Source of the DNA: Mugil cephalus | Taxonomy: Eukaryota; Chordata; Actinopteri; Mugiliformes; Mugilidae | Assembly: GCF_022458985.1 (NCBI RefSeq) | Contig: NC_061777.1 | Location: 20,549,668 to 20,613,667 of the forward strand | DNA: 64,000 nucleotides | Direction: 5' to 3' | Position numbers and translations under genes: made by a program | In this document: one piece after another, positions 54,013 through 64,000 of the stretch | How the letters are laid out: each line of letters opens with the position of its first letter | Position numbering within the stretch: the stretch's first letter is position 1 | Notes under the pieces: generated by a model | What the model saw: only the letters and a program-made list of their open reading frames with translations | Databases searched by the model: none | Told to the model about the DNA's origin: nothing

Positions 54013-56318
54013 GTGTGAGTGAGAAACCATGTCCGAAGCAAGAGATAGGTGGCATTTATGGAAGGAAGTGTCTGTAGGTTTGGGGAGCAACTTTTTTTCT
54101 GCCTCTAGACCGGCTCTCACATTCACTGTGTACATATTCTCCGGCGCATACACTATTGCTCATAAGTCTTCTTAGCAGATGACCAAACATTGGGCCTCTT
54201 TTATCAGTTGTGTTTGCCTGTACATATAGTTGAGTAAAATGCCGGCATACATCAAAAAACAGAAACTTTACCTCCCACTGAAGGTACTTTTCATTTTATT
54301 TGTCACTGGTTTTTATTCTAAATAACTGAATGTTTATTTGCAAATGATGAATGATTGTGATCGAACAGTAAAAATGTTTCCCAGCGTTTGATCTTCACAA
54401 AAACATGAGATTACATCATATTAGATACAGATAGATTTTATCGTCATTTTACGGTAAAATCTGTCAGTGAATGTCATTTAAGTTAATATGTTAACATACT
54501 TCCATTTCCTTGTAACTTCTGGGACAATTATGGAGCAAAAAGTGTCTCTAAGACCTTATATGAGCTCATTTTAGTTTTCTTGCTTAAGCGGTTAAACAGT
54601 TTTCTGATCGAGAGCAACAAACTGCTCTAAAAATAATCACTGTGTTGCCGTTATTCTTCACAGTGTGTGGGTCTGTACTCCAAAATATTCTATTAGTTAT
54701 AAATGAACTGAAGTAATTTCATAAGTGTTTATGGGCCCCAGCTTCTTCCCTACAGAAAGGTACGCGGCGACATGCAACACCTGCACACATTTCCACAAGG
54801 GCTAAGAAATTTGCAATCACAACTTTTTATATCACTCAACACATTCTGTCACGCTTGGATTCAGACCGAGACAGGGCGTTTGCGTGCACACTTTCACATA
54901 TAGGACAAACTGTAGACTGTTTACATTTCTATGAATGACTGGACAATCTCCTGCTGGCAGAATGTTGACATATTGTCAGTGACTGTAATTCCCATTATGA
55001 TTTAAATCAAACCAAAGCAGAATTAATGACTAAGTAAAGGACTACTGACAGGCTACTGCGCAAGAGGTTCTGATAAGCACATCAAACCGAAATGAACGGT
55101 TGGTACAGAATGATTAAATAAACATTTCAGTATCCCTCTTTAAATCAGATTTTGACTATATTGCCAGTTGCCATGCAGACATCTCAACAAATATACTGCA
55201 GATAACATTTTGCGAACATATGTATATGGTAACTGAGGTCCAATGTCGATCATGATGTGGTTGTTTACAGACACGGCTAATCTCTCTGTCATGACTCCTG
55301 CCAGTGTGGTAGTTAATTGTGCTCCCCTTTGAAAATCAGCCCTGCTTTCACGAGACATGGTTAGATAAGCACACTTTTAGGTGAAATCGTGTGAGTCGGC
55401 CTGTGCTGTGACTGGAAACGTTTTTGGTAAATTTACTAAACTCTTGTAATTTGGTTGCATTTGATATCAGGTTTGTATTTCTGTAAATATGGTGGAGGAA
55501 AAAGAAAAAGCTGAATGGTCTGAGATGTTTTGAAATGATTGTCTCCAATGCTTTAACTATTGTGTTGTCTTGATTTTTAGCTAAAGTGATTGCATTTCAT
55601 TCTGGGTTTCAGAAAGCAAACTATGACATCTTTTTTGATAGACTCAATTCGTATATTCTGTAAAATGTTTATGAAGTACTATCTCTGCTGTTCTGTGATG
55701 TTTTTTTTTAAAATTATTATTATAATTACTGTGATTTTGCTGCATCACATGGCATCCATTATTAAAGCCACAGTCCTTATTTCACCCCATGAATATGCGC
55801 GTGCAGTTGCACAGTAAAAGGCAGTGAAAATGAATCTTCAGCAGCTTAACTGGTCCATGACAATTCAAGATACGCATCTATTCAGTTCTAATGTTTACAG
55901 AGTTGATCATTAAAAGTTGTTTACGACACTGGCACTCACATTGAGCTGTCCATAATTAGGTTAAAAATCAAGAGTGCTGTTAATCCACCTCAGAGTGTGA
56001 AAACTGTCATTCCCAAAGCATTTGCTTTAAAGTATATAATGGGGCACCCGTTTTGTTTACATATGGATTGAGGATTTGTCCTTTAACACATTCTTGTCTG
56101 GATTTTGAACAGTATTTCTGTACATTTAATAAATGGTCGAGTATCTTATTTAATCATCTGGTGTCAGAAATCTCACTTTTGCACAAACAGCGCGGATCTG
56201 AGGCCTGAAAGAAGAAGAACAAAGTCAGTGGAAATGCCACTATGGTATTGATTAGAACTGCACTCGATAGGAAGGTGGAAGCCAAAAGACATTTTCTTCC
56301 AGATGCAGTTTTATAGTG
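54013..56318. other. asphd2 3' UTR and downstream DNA
   Basis: AT-rich sequence without coding signs. AATAAA hexamers at 55,117-55,122 and 56,128-56,133 are candidate polyadenylation signals, implying a 1.1 or 2.1 kb 3' UTR. Confidence 0.45.
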
Positions 56319-56540
56319 ATGGCACAGGGAGGCGCAACAATGTTGTCATTGCTCTGTTTTCTCATTATAACAGCAGTTCTTTCCTGTCAGACCTGCATAG
56401 CCTCTGGAGGATATGAAGACAGAAGCACTTACATCCTGAGGCAACAATGTACGCCAGATTTATTTATTTATTTATTTTGTGTGCTGCCGTCATTACTCTT
56501 GTCTTCCAGGGTTACTAAAAGACACTCCCCGGTGAATTAA
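56319..56540 (+). other. Short ORF with a signal-peptide-like start (unassigned)
   Basis: An ATG at 56,319 opens 73 codons. The first 25 contain a hydrophobic core (MLSLLCFLIITAVLSCQTC) followed by small residues and the polar stretch IASGGYEDRSTYILRQQ, like a secretory leader and propeptide. After about codon 45 the frame runs into a (TTTA)n stretch and looks random. A donor-like AAT|GTACG at about 56,450 could end a first coding exon. No acceptor exon was identified before cabp1 at 57,431 and no known hormone matches. It may be chance. Confidence 0.2.
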
Positions 56541-57430
56541 AGATCTGTCTCCACAGTCAATCTGCGAGGTCCTTTATGAATCGGAATCTTTCACGGAAAC
56601 ATGTAAATTAGTGTTTCCATGTGAGGTCCTGTACATCTGAAGGTTGAAGGGACAAGCTGACGTGTAGCTAATGCCAGTAAAGCAGAATCAGTGTTTTATG
56701 AGTTTAAAAATGTTGTGTCACAGTCCTTAATTATTAATGGGCTGTAATTCAATTATTAAATAGACTATGCAGTTGTATTCTGTTGCTACCAAACTGCTGG
56801 ACTACTTTCTGCACGGCCAGCAGAATAGTGGGAAGGAAGACTAGTTGAAATATTACACAGATCAGAATTATTTGAGAAACATTCATTGATAACACGGATC
56901 CCGTGAATGTTAATAAGAATATTCTGTATGTGCAGAAATGTTTCTCTCACAGTCGTGTGCTTTGTGGGATGAAGTTTAGTCCAATGACCTTCAGTACTGT
57001 TCCCCGGGCAAAGCTGAAATTCATTTCATAATATAATAGATATTTTCAGAGAGGCAACAGATATTTACGTGAGACTGTCACTATTGTGTTATTCTTTAGG
57101 GGTATTGTGTGCATGCGCATTTATTTTTCTGCTTATTGTGCACCCTCTCGCCTGTTCTACGCGTCTTATTATTCATACGAGGGGTGTTCACACGGTAAAG
57201 TTTGCAGACATTTGCCGTCCACACCCACGTCATTACGATACCAGAGACAAACATTCACATCACGCTGTCTGTACGCGCTCCGGCCGCGCAACCGGGCAGT
57301 GTTCAGGTGAAATGTAGCTCAACTTGGCGCGGACAGGCTCTGCTGGAGAATATGTGTCGACAATGGAGAGGAAACGGCGAAGGATGTCGATGAGCAACCC
57401 ACCGAGACAGACCAGACCAGATCCGCCGCA
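56541..57430. promoter_or_regulatory. Upstream region of cabp1 (caldendrin promoter and 5' UTR)
   Basis: AT-rich to about 57,150, then increasingly CpG-rich up to the caldendrin start codon, as expected of a promoter and 5' UTR. No TATA box was recognised. The open frame at 57,069-57,317 ends before the real start and shows no domain. Confidence 0.4.
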
Positions 57431-60400
57431 ATGAGCGCCTCCTTCCCAAAATCTGATTCCACAACCTCCTTACTGAAATCATCCTCGGCGGCTAAGAGAG
57501 CGACACACCTCCCTGAACACGCAGCGGAAAGCCGGAGAAGTCAGCATCACCATCCGCACCAGCACCAGCATCAGCATCAGCATCACCACCGTCCCGCCGC
57601 ACTCCACGGCAGCAGCAAAGCCGATGAGTCGTTTTGGTCGGCCGAATGCGACATCAGTGCCCGTAGACCCTTGTGCCATCCCTCCCTAGTCGGCAGCCAG
57701 GACAGTAGTAATAATGCTGCCACTCGGGGCAAGTGCAAGTCACATGCGCCTCACAGCCAAGTTCCCGTGGCGCCGGAGCCAAACGGCGAGGCAGGCCGAA
57801 GTGTGAGAGAGCGCTGCAGGACGTCCAAGCCCACGCACCGTCACCACCATCGAAGGAAGCACAACCGAGAGGACCGTCCACCGGCAGCGGGTCCACCTGA
57901 ACCCGAGCACCCCCGACGCTGTCACACTCACGCCCGCCCGGTCCCCAGAGTGCCCTCCCTGTCGGACAGCAACGACGACAGGGCTCCTCTCTGTCAGCCG
58001 AGGCAGCATAAGGGGGCCAGTGTGGTCAACAGTAGCGGCCAGGAGGTCAGCAGTCCATCCCCGTCTTCTTGCTCCCTGGTCCCGTTGTCCAGCAGGTCCT
58101 CTCGTCGCTCACGAAGGTCCAGTGCTGCATCTTCTGCATCTGATATCAATTTACGCACCATCCTAAATTCACTCTTTGGCCAGGTAAGGCCCTGAACCAG
58201 AGGGAGCGAGTATCAGTTTGGCCTGAATACAGATCGATCAATTGGGCAAAATGTATTTGATGTGTTAAGTGTACAGATGCTTCTAGAAATTCCCTGGCAA
58301 TGACACCCAAATAGTAAGTGATAACTGAACATCATCCTTATTAGGAACTCTTTGCAGTAACTTACTGAAGAATGTAGCTTTAAACCGTATCTCCAGTAGT
58401 TCTTTAATTTAACTGAGACTCCTCTGCTGAAGATTACCTGGTAAACATGCTTGCAGATATGAAGCAGTTAACTGTTGCTTCACTGGGATCTTGTCTATCA
58501 ATATACTCTAATATGTTCTGTGATGCTGTCTGCAAACACTGTCATTACTGGACACACTACAGAGGGAAAAGCTTCTTCTACACATTCATTTCTTATGTAA
58601 TGTTTAAATACAGTGCTACCTCCTACAGACTTTCTCAGTCAGGCAGCCCTTTTCTTGTTGAAGTGGATGTGCTGGGGTAAATAAATGTTCCAGTATCACA
58701 CTCTCTGATGTGCTAATGTGTATTCGGTCAAAGGCAGAGGAATATTCAAGTCCCTGCATTGGTCAATCAGGAACACTGCAAGGACTGAGTTTCGTGTTTG
58801 AAGGAAATCGTGTTGATATTCTTGCTTGCTGGTCTTACTTCTGGTTATACATTATTTATTGACTTCCTTAGAAGTCAGCGTTTATTTTACTTAGTGTAAA
58901 TCAGATCTGGTGCTGAAAGAGGAAGCTCTCAATCATGAAATAGGCTCAGAACACGAAGATCACCCTGTGAGGCTCCAACAGAAACATCTTCTTGTCCTCA
59001 TAGTGTAAAAGCCATTTCTACAAATAACCCGTGAGTCAGTCTGTGAGCAGTTCTGTGAAAACATTAGCGTGACCTGAAAAGGGTCTTTGATGAGACAGCT
59101 ACTGGAGATGGAGAGGACTTCAAAACGAAATGCAGCACATGGTTCGAGAGATACACATTGCCTTTGGCATTTTTATTTGAATAATACATTCAAAGTAAAC
59201 AGTCTTTTTTCTACCATGGTTGCAGGTGCTTCTGGGGATGAGAATATGGGAGGAGAGGTAGTTTGAAACCTTTTTTGAAGGAAACCATTATTTTGCAGAG
59301 AAAACACTCCATTTTGGTCTTCTTTCGTTCACGCCAATATACATGCGTCTACATATAGTAGCAAATGCATTCTCACAGCCCTCGTGTGTTTCTTAGTGAT
59401 GCCATTTGTCCGCTGTAGGTCAGAGTGACCTTGTGTTTGCCTGCACAGGGCAGATGATGGTGTGTGTGTGTGTGTGCGTGTGTGTGTGATGGGGGTGGCG
59501 TGAGGCAGGAAAAACAAAGGCACATGCAGAAAATGTAATGTAAATTCAAATGCAGTCCCAAGGTTGCATACTGACAAGTTATTCCGCTGCTTGAGCGCTG
59601 GAGTGCAGGTGAGGAGGACAGCTAGACTGGAAATAGGTCATCACAGAATGTTCTTTCAAATTTGCCTGCTACAGATTTTCATCACGTAGAAAAAGCAAAC
59701 ACTTCAGAATTTGTGTGCGGTCCTGGCGTACTTGTCAGGTGCACATTTGCTTATACTAATCGGTACTTGTCTGTAGGAAAGCTGTGAGCGTTTGCCCCAA
59801 TTTCTCTTGTTTATTATATTACAGTGCATGCAAACCTTTGTCGAATTGTCTGAGGTGTTTACAGAATAACTAACAATTTGGTTCGTTTGACATTTGGGTG
59901 AAATATCTCTTAGACATCTCCTTTCCTTTAATAGACATAATTCTGTTTCCGTCCTTGGCCCCCGTCTCTCGCCTCTCATCTATTTTCTCACCCTCGCTCT
60001 GATTTCTCCCCCACCTCCCCACCCCCCGCCCACCCTGCTCTTACTCTGCCTCGCTTTTGCTGTTGCTACATTCATTTACTCTCGCAAGTGTACTACAGTG
60101 TGGTTCACAGTTTTTCATTCAGCTGTAGGCACAGGTTAGCATCCCGGTCTTCATGGGTGCTGCTGAAACCAGAGTTTTTTCTCCCGTCAAAGGCCAAACT
60201 GCAAACATAACGGAGAAGAAGTCCTCATGGTCCTTTTTAGTTCCTCTTTTCTCAGTTGGTATGGGAAACTGCTTAGAGTGGCCAATGAGAACGGTAAGAC
60301 TGTGTTCAGCCTGTTGCACTGTTGCACTCCTACAGCCTGCCTTTCTCCGTTTGTTTGACACTGGTTTCCATCAGTTGCTTTTGTTTGTTCTGCGCAAAAT

Positions 60401-63400
60401 CAGATTAAGCTGTACTGCAAAAACTCGGGAGGATTCACAGCCTTTTTTGGCTCTTTATTCACTTTATTGGATAGTGGTGAGAGACGGGAAGCAATGAGTG
60501 AGACAGAGAGAGAGAGAGAGCAAAGGGTGAAGACTATAGTCCCGGTTTATAGGGCACACACTCACTGTGGTGAACTAAAGGGGACGTTTTATTTGAATTA
60601 TTCATGCACAAAACCAAACTGAACAAATTTTAGGTTTAGGGCACAGACGTATTCTGTCACCACACTGAGGGAGTATTTGGTTACTGTGTAGACTCTGGCA
60701 CGGCTTTGGTACACAACAGGGCTACAAGTACTGAACGTCCTATAGAACAAATGTCTCTTGTCAACCTCTGAGCATGTGTTTTTGTGATTATAATTCATGT
60801 AGCCTGGCCTTCAGCTTGCCTCTCCTCTGCTTACCGCTGAGTATGTTTACTGTTCCTGTGACAGTGTATAGGTGTGAGGTGCCAGTCGGTACAATGTGGC
60901 AAGTAAACTGTTATGAACGATGAATGGAAAGCTGGCAACATGCTGTTTTGCAGATGCATTTACCTTTCTGCCACGTTTTCAGCATTGTTCCTCTCACGCA
61001 CACACTTGCATAACGCACAGACATAACACTATGCTCACATCTGTGCTAGTATGCTGAGCTCAGATATGTCCTAGCATTTGATAAATTAGCTGTGTATAAA
61101 GAACAAAGAAGGTTTTGGATGGCTTTCCTACATAGTCCCGCAAATCCCCTCTCAACTTGTATGTTTATTCCTTTCTGCTCTGTCTCGTCTCTCCTCTGGG
61201 AAGACGCTTCAGGATGCTGAGAGGAGACTCAGGGTGGTGATGTCCTGTGAGGAGATGGTCCCGGCAGGGTACCTCCGACCTTATCAGGACTCCATTGTTT
61301 CCATGACACAAAACTGCGTTCTCGTGAGCAACATAATGGGACAAACCTGTGTCTTCCTGAGTAAAGGCGTGGCAGAGTGCAGGCAGGCTGTACGTAAGTC
61401 TGGACAAACACCCCTTTTATCTTCGACACTGATATTGGTAAAGCTAGGGTTTCTGGTTTTGCAAACAAGCTGGAGTAACAGCGTCCATCGCTCGGTTGTA
61501 GAGGCCCAGTACCCACCATTGTTTTGACTGGTATATCTTTAAATTATAACAGTGCAATAAAGCCAACAACAGTCTTTCCATTTGTTACATCAAATCTCAT
61601 CATGAATTAACAGTCAAAGTATTGAAGATTCACATGTAGTTCCTCTCACAGACATTTGCATTTTGTCCAGTGAAGGCGCATTTATTACAGGACAACTTTG
61701 ACATTTAGGGGAAATGCATCTATTTGTTTGCTTTCTTGCAGAGAGTTAAGAGAGATACTAACATGTCCCTTAAATATATAACTATAGGTGCTAACGGCAA
61801 GCTTGTCATGATCAAATGCAACAATATCCACTTACCAGCACCTCTGAAGCTAAAAAAATTTACATTTTATAGCTTTATTTGGTTATTCCGTGTAAAGGAC
61901 AAATATAAAACAGCGTGTGGTGGTTGTAGAGAAGCTGATAAGTACATAATGTTACATTCAGGGGGACCAGCCTTCCTCTTTCCTCAGTATCCATTCTTCA
62001 TGCTAAGCTAACCAGCTGCTGGGTGCGGGTACTTATTAACCACACAGATACCAAAGTGGTATTGATATTTTCTTCTCTCAGCAGAGAATCGAAAAAGCCT
62101 TTTCTAAAAATGTCAAACTATTTCTGTAAGAAATCTCTCTGTTATTCCGTTACCACCCTACTTATGCCATAGCAACGGAGGTGCACGGTATAGATTGATC
62201 AGACCTGGGACATGTCACAGTAACAGGTAATGGCTGATGCGCCGACAGTGATGGATTAAGAGAGGAAGTGCGGATGGTACTGTGTATCCATTCGTGTTTT
62301 TTGGACTCATATGCCTCCTGTGTTTTCCTCGTCAGCGGTTCCGGTCAGATAGTTTTTCAGGCCTGACGTCAGAGCTCAGTGTTGTGTTTAGACTTCTCAC
62401 TACTACTGCTGTTAACCCCTGAGGGCTCTGGGATATGTCTGCCTCTCTCCCTGCCCTTTAAAGGTTGTGTTCATTGTAAGCAAGTGCTGAAAAAAACAGA
62501 AACGAACACATTCTTTTGTGAACTCCAAGGTTATGGTTCCCAGTTGTGCCTGATAGGACTCAGCCTATTTATATTGGGAAGTTTTGTTATCGTGACATGA
62601 GATAGATTCAGTCTGCTCGTAACGTCTTTTACTGTAAGATATCCTTTAGTTGAGATTCACCACAAGGCAGAGGACCGATATGGAAAGGATCGCTGATTTA
62701 GATTTGGGCATCACTCCAGTCGCAGCTTTGACAGCGGTGTGTTTGTATACAAGTCATAAGAGAATTAGTGAGTGTTTGTTGTGGTGATTTGTCATGACTG
62801 TTTTTCTTCATGTGTCATGATTTTTTTTTTTACTAGACATATTACTGAGTGTTATTTCTTAACAGGACAGAGAGCTGCGGCCAGAAGAAATGGACGGTAC
62901 GTTTTTCTTCCCTTTAACTTTATCGTCTCTGTCTTTACTGACGTTAACCAGTCAAACAAAGTGATATCAAATGATCAAGCAGCACAGTTAGTGAAAGAAA
63001 AGATAGAAGAGTAAACTTAAATTAAAGTGCACATTTACATGTGATGCCATAATTTGTACCACAGAGCTTTTTCAGGTCAGTCACTAATAAGGTTTCTCTT
63101 GCTGTGTTTGAAACAGAGTTGCGAGATGCTTTCAAAGAGTTTGATAAAGACAAGGACGGTTTCATCAGCTGTAAAGATCTAGGAAACTGTATGAGGACAA
63201 TGGGATACATGCCCACGGAAATGGAGCTAATAGAACTGAGCCAGCAGATAAACATGAACTGTAAGAACATGACTGTCTTATATATGTGCCATACATACAA
63301 CAGAATCCCATATCTGTGCTGAGGTTTGAAATTATTTGTCCAAATCTCCTTTTTCTTAAGTGGGAGGTCACGTTGATTTTGAAGACTTTGTAGAGTTGAT

Positions 63401-63938
63401 GGGCCCCAAACTCCTTGCTGAAACTGCAGATATGATTGGAATAAAAGAGTTAAAAGACGCATTTCGGGAGGTAAGCGTGTCTGGATTCAGATTTCTTCTG
63501 GTTCTGGTCGCTGTTATTTATTTATCTGGTTTTCCTTTAATGTTGCTCTGTTGCTTTTTGTTTTCAGTTTGACACAAATGGAGATGGTGCAATCAGCACA
63601 TCTGAGCTTCGAGATGCCATGAGGAAGCTGTTGGGCCAACAGGTAAGATGACAGAGAGATAAGAGACAGTCTCTAAAATGTTCTTAAATGAATAACCACT
63701 GTGTGTGTGCATTCCTGCAAATCTGTTTTTTTTTTTTTATTTCCAGGTAGGTCTAAAGGAAGTAGAAGATATCCTGAGGGATGTGGACTTGAATGGTGAC
63801 GGACTTGTTGACTTTGAAGGTAAAAGAGCTTTCACAATCTGCTGACTCAAAGAGTAGCGTAGAATCTGGTACAGTGGTTGTATTTTGTCACCCTCCTCCT
63901 CTCCTTTCACAGAGTTTGTGCGAATGATGTCTCGCTAG
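57431..63938 (+). CDS. cabp1: Calcium-binding protein 1, long (caldendrin) isoform
   Basis: Neuronal EF-hand calcium sensor of the calmodulin family, known to modulate Cav channels, IP3 receptors and postsynaptic scaffolds. Exons 57431-58183, 62866-62896, 63117-63260, 63361-63470, 63568-63642, 63747-63819 and 63913-63938 give 403 aa (human caldendrin 370). The N-terminal 251 residues form one basic, Ser/Pro/His-rich exon: [10 protein letters not shown] near the start, a His/Gln run at residues 39-53, SARRPLCHP, and [11 protein letters not shown] before [11 protein letters not shown]1 (Asp271-Asp282, [12 protein letters not shown]), EF3 (Asp348-Glu359, [12 protein letters not shown]) and EF4 (Asp385-Glu396, [12 protein letters not shown]) are canonical. 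EF2 (about 307-318, [12 protein letters not shown]) has Gly at position 5 and Asp at position 12 and should not bind calcium, as in mammals. It ends FVRMMSR. Confidence 0.95.
60261..63938 (+). CDS. cabp1: CaBP1 short isoforms from an internal first exon (MGNC start)
   Basis: An 11-codon exon at 60261-60293 ([11 protein letters not shown], then GTAAGA) matches the start of mammalian CaBP1-S/L (MGNCVKYPLR). Gly2 is a likely N-myristoylation site, so these forms would be membrane-attached, unlike caldendrin. Exon 61204-61389 (62 codons) contains [20 protein letters not shown] and ECRQA, matching the mammalian CaBP1-L insert (LAQNCAVMHNLLGPACIFL). Inclusion gives 225 aa and skipping gives 163 aa, close to human 227 and 167. 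Both exons are phase 0 at each end, so each joins the shared exon at 62866 (DRELRPEEM) without changing frame. A separate promoter before 60,261 is implied; pyrimidine-rich sequence lies at 59,930-60,060. Confidence 0.85.
60506..60521. repeat. (GA)n tract in cabp1 intron
   Basis: About eight GA units, in the intron following the MGNC exon. The rest of the introns from 58,184 to 62,865 show no additional gene; a GT-rich run lies at 59,461-59,489. Confidence 0.85.
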
Positions 63939-64000
63939 TATCATGAAAATGATCGGTCCTGAATGTGAAGCTATGTCCTTCTCTACAGTAGACCAATTAC

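Overview
The window is nuclear DNA of a ray-finned (teleost) fish. The genes are split into short exons with canonical GT-AG introns and have clear vertebrate orthologues. The spaces between them are AT-rich and carry microsatellites, remnants of fish-type non-LTR retrotransposons and tRNA-derived SINE-like repeats. No bacterial, plasmid or phage feature was seen. The exon models below were assembled by eye from splice sites and reading frame.

Layout. (1) 1-10.8 kb is a repeat-rich flank. It holds a probable 3'-terminal exon of a + strand gene (1475-1616), pieces of an unidentified - strand gene (5410-6585), a GATA microsatellite, and four LINE fragments piled up between 5.8 and 10.45 kb. (2) 10,988-16,952 (+) is anapc5, complete in 17 exons (773 aa). 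(3) 20,122-24,736 (-) is a ggt1-type gamma-glutamyltransferase, complete in 12 coding exons (574 aa). (4) 28,161-39,349 (+) is an lrrc75b-type leucine-rich-repeat protein in 4 exons (376 aa) with a 6.6 kb last intron. (5) 43,001-48,082 (-) is a ggt5-type gamma-glutamyltransferase, complete in 12 coding exons (552 aa). (6) 48.6-48.9 kb is a SINE-like element with an inserted GT/GTT expansion. (7) 52,336-54,012 (+) is asphd2 in 3 coding exons (369 aa). (8) 57,431-63,938 (+) is cabp1, with a long caldendrin-type first exon, a separate MGNC-type first exon, one optional cassette exon and six shared 3' exons. Its stop codon lies just inside the window edge.

How the genes relate. The two GGT genes are paralogues with the same 12-exon plan on the same strand, on either side of lrrc75b. 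In human, GGT1, LRRC75B and GGT5 are close together on 22q11.23 and ASPHD2 is on 22q12, while ANAPC5 and CABP1 are on 12q24.31. The window therefore joins two human blocks. The products act in unrelated processes: ubiquitin ligase and mitosis, extracellular glutathione and leukotriene breakdown, a poorly known LRR protein, a membrane 2-oxoglutarate oxygenase-like protein, and neuronal calcium sensing.

I found no convincing undescribed system. The best open leads are the unidentified - strand exons at 5.4-6.6 kb, the short signal-peptide-like ORF at 56.3 kb, and the isoform architecture of cabp1.
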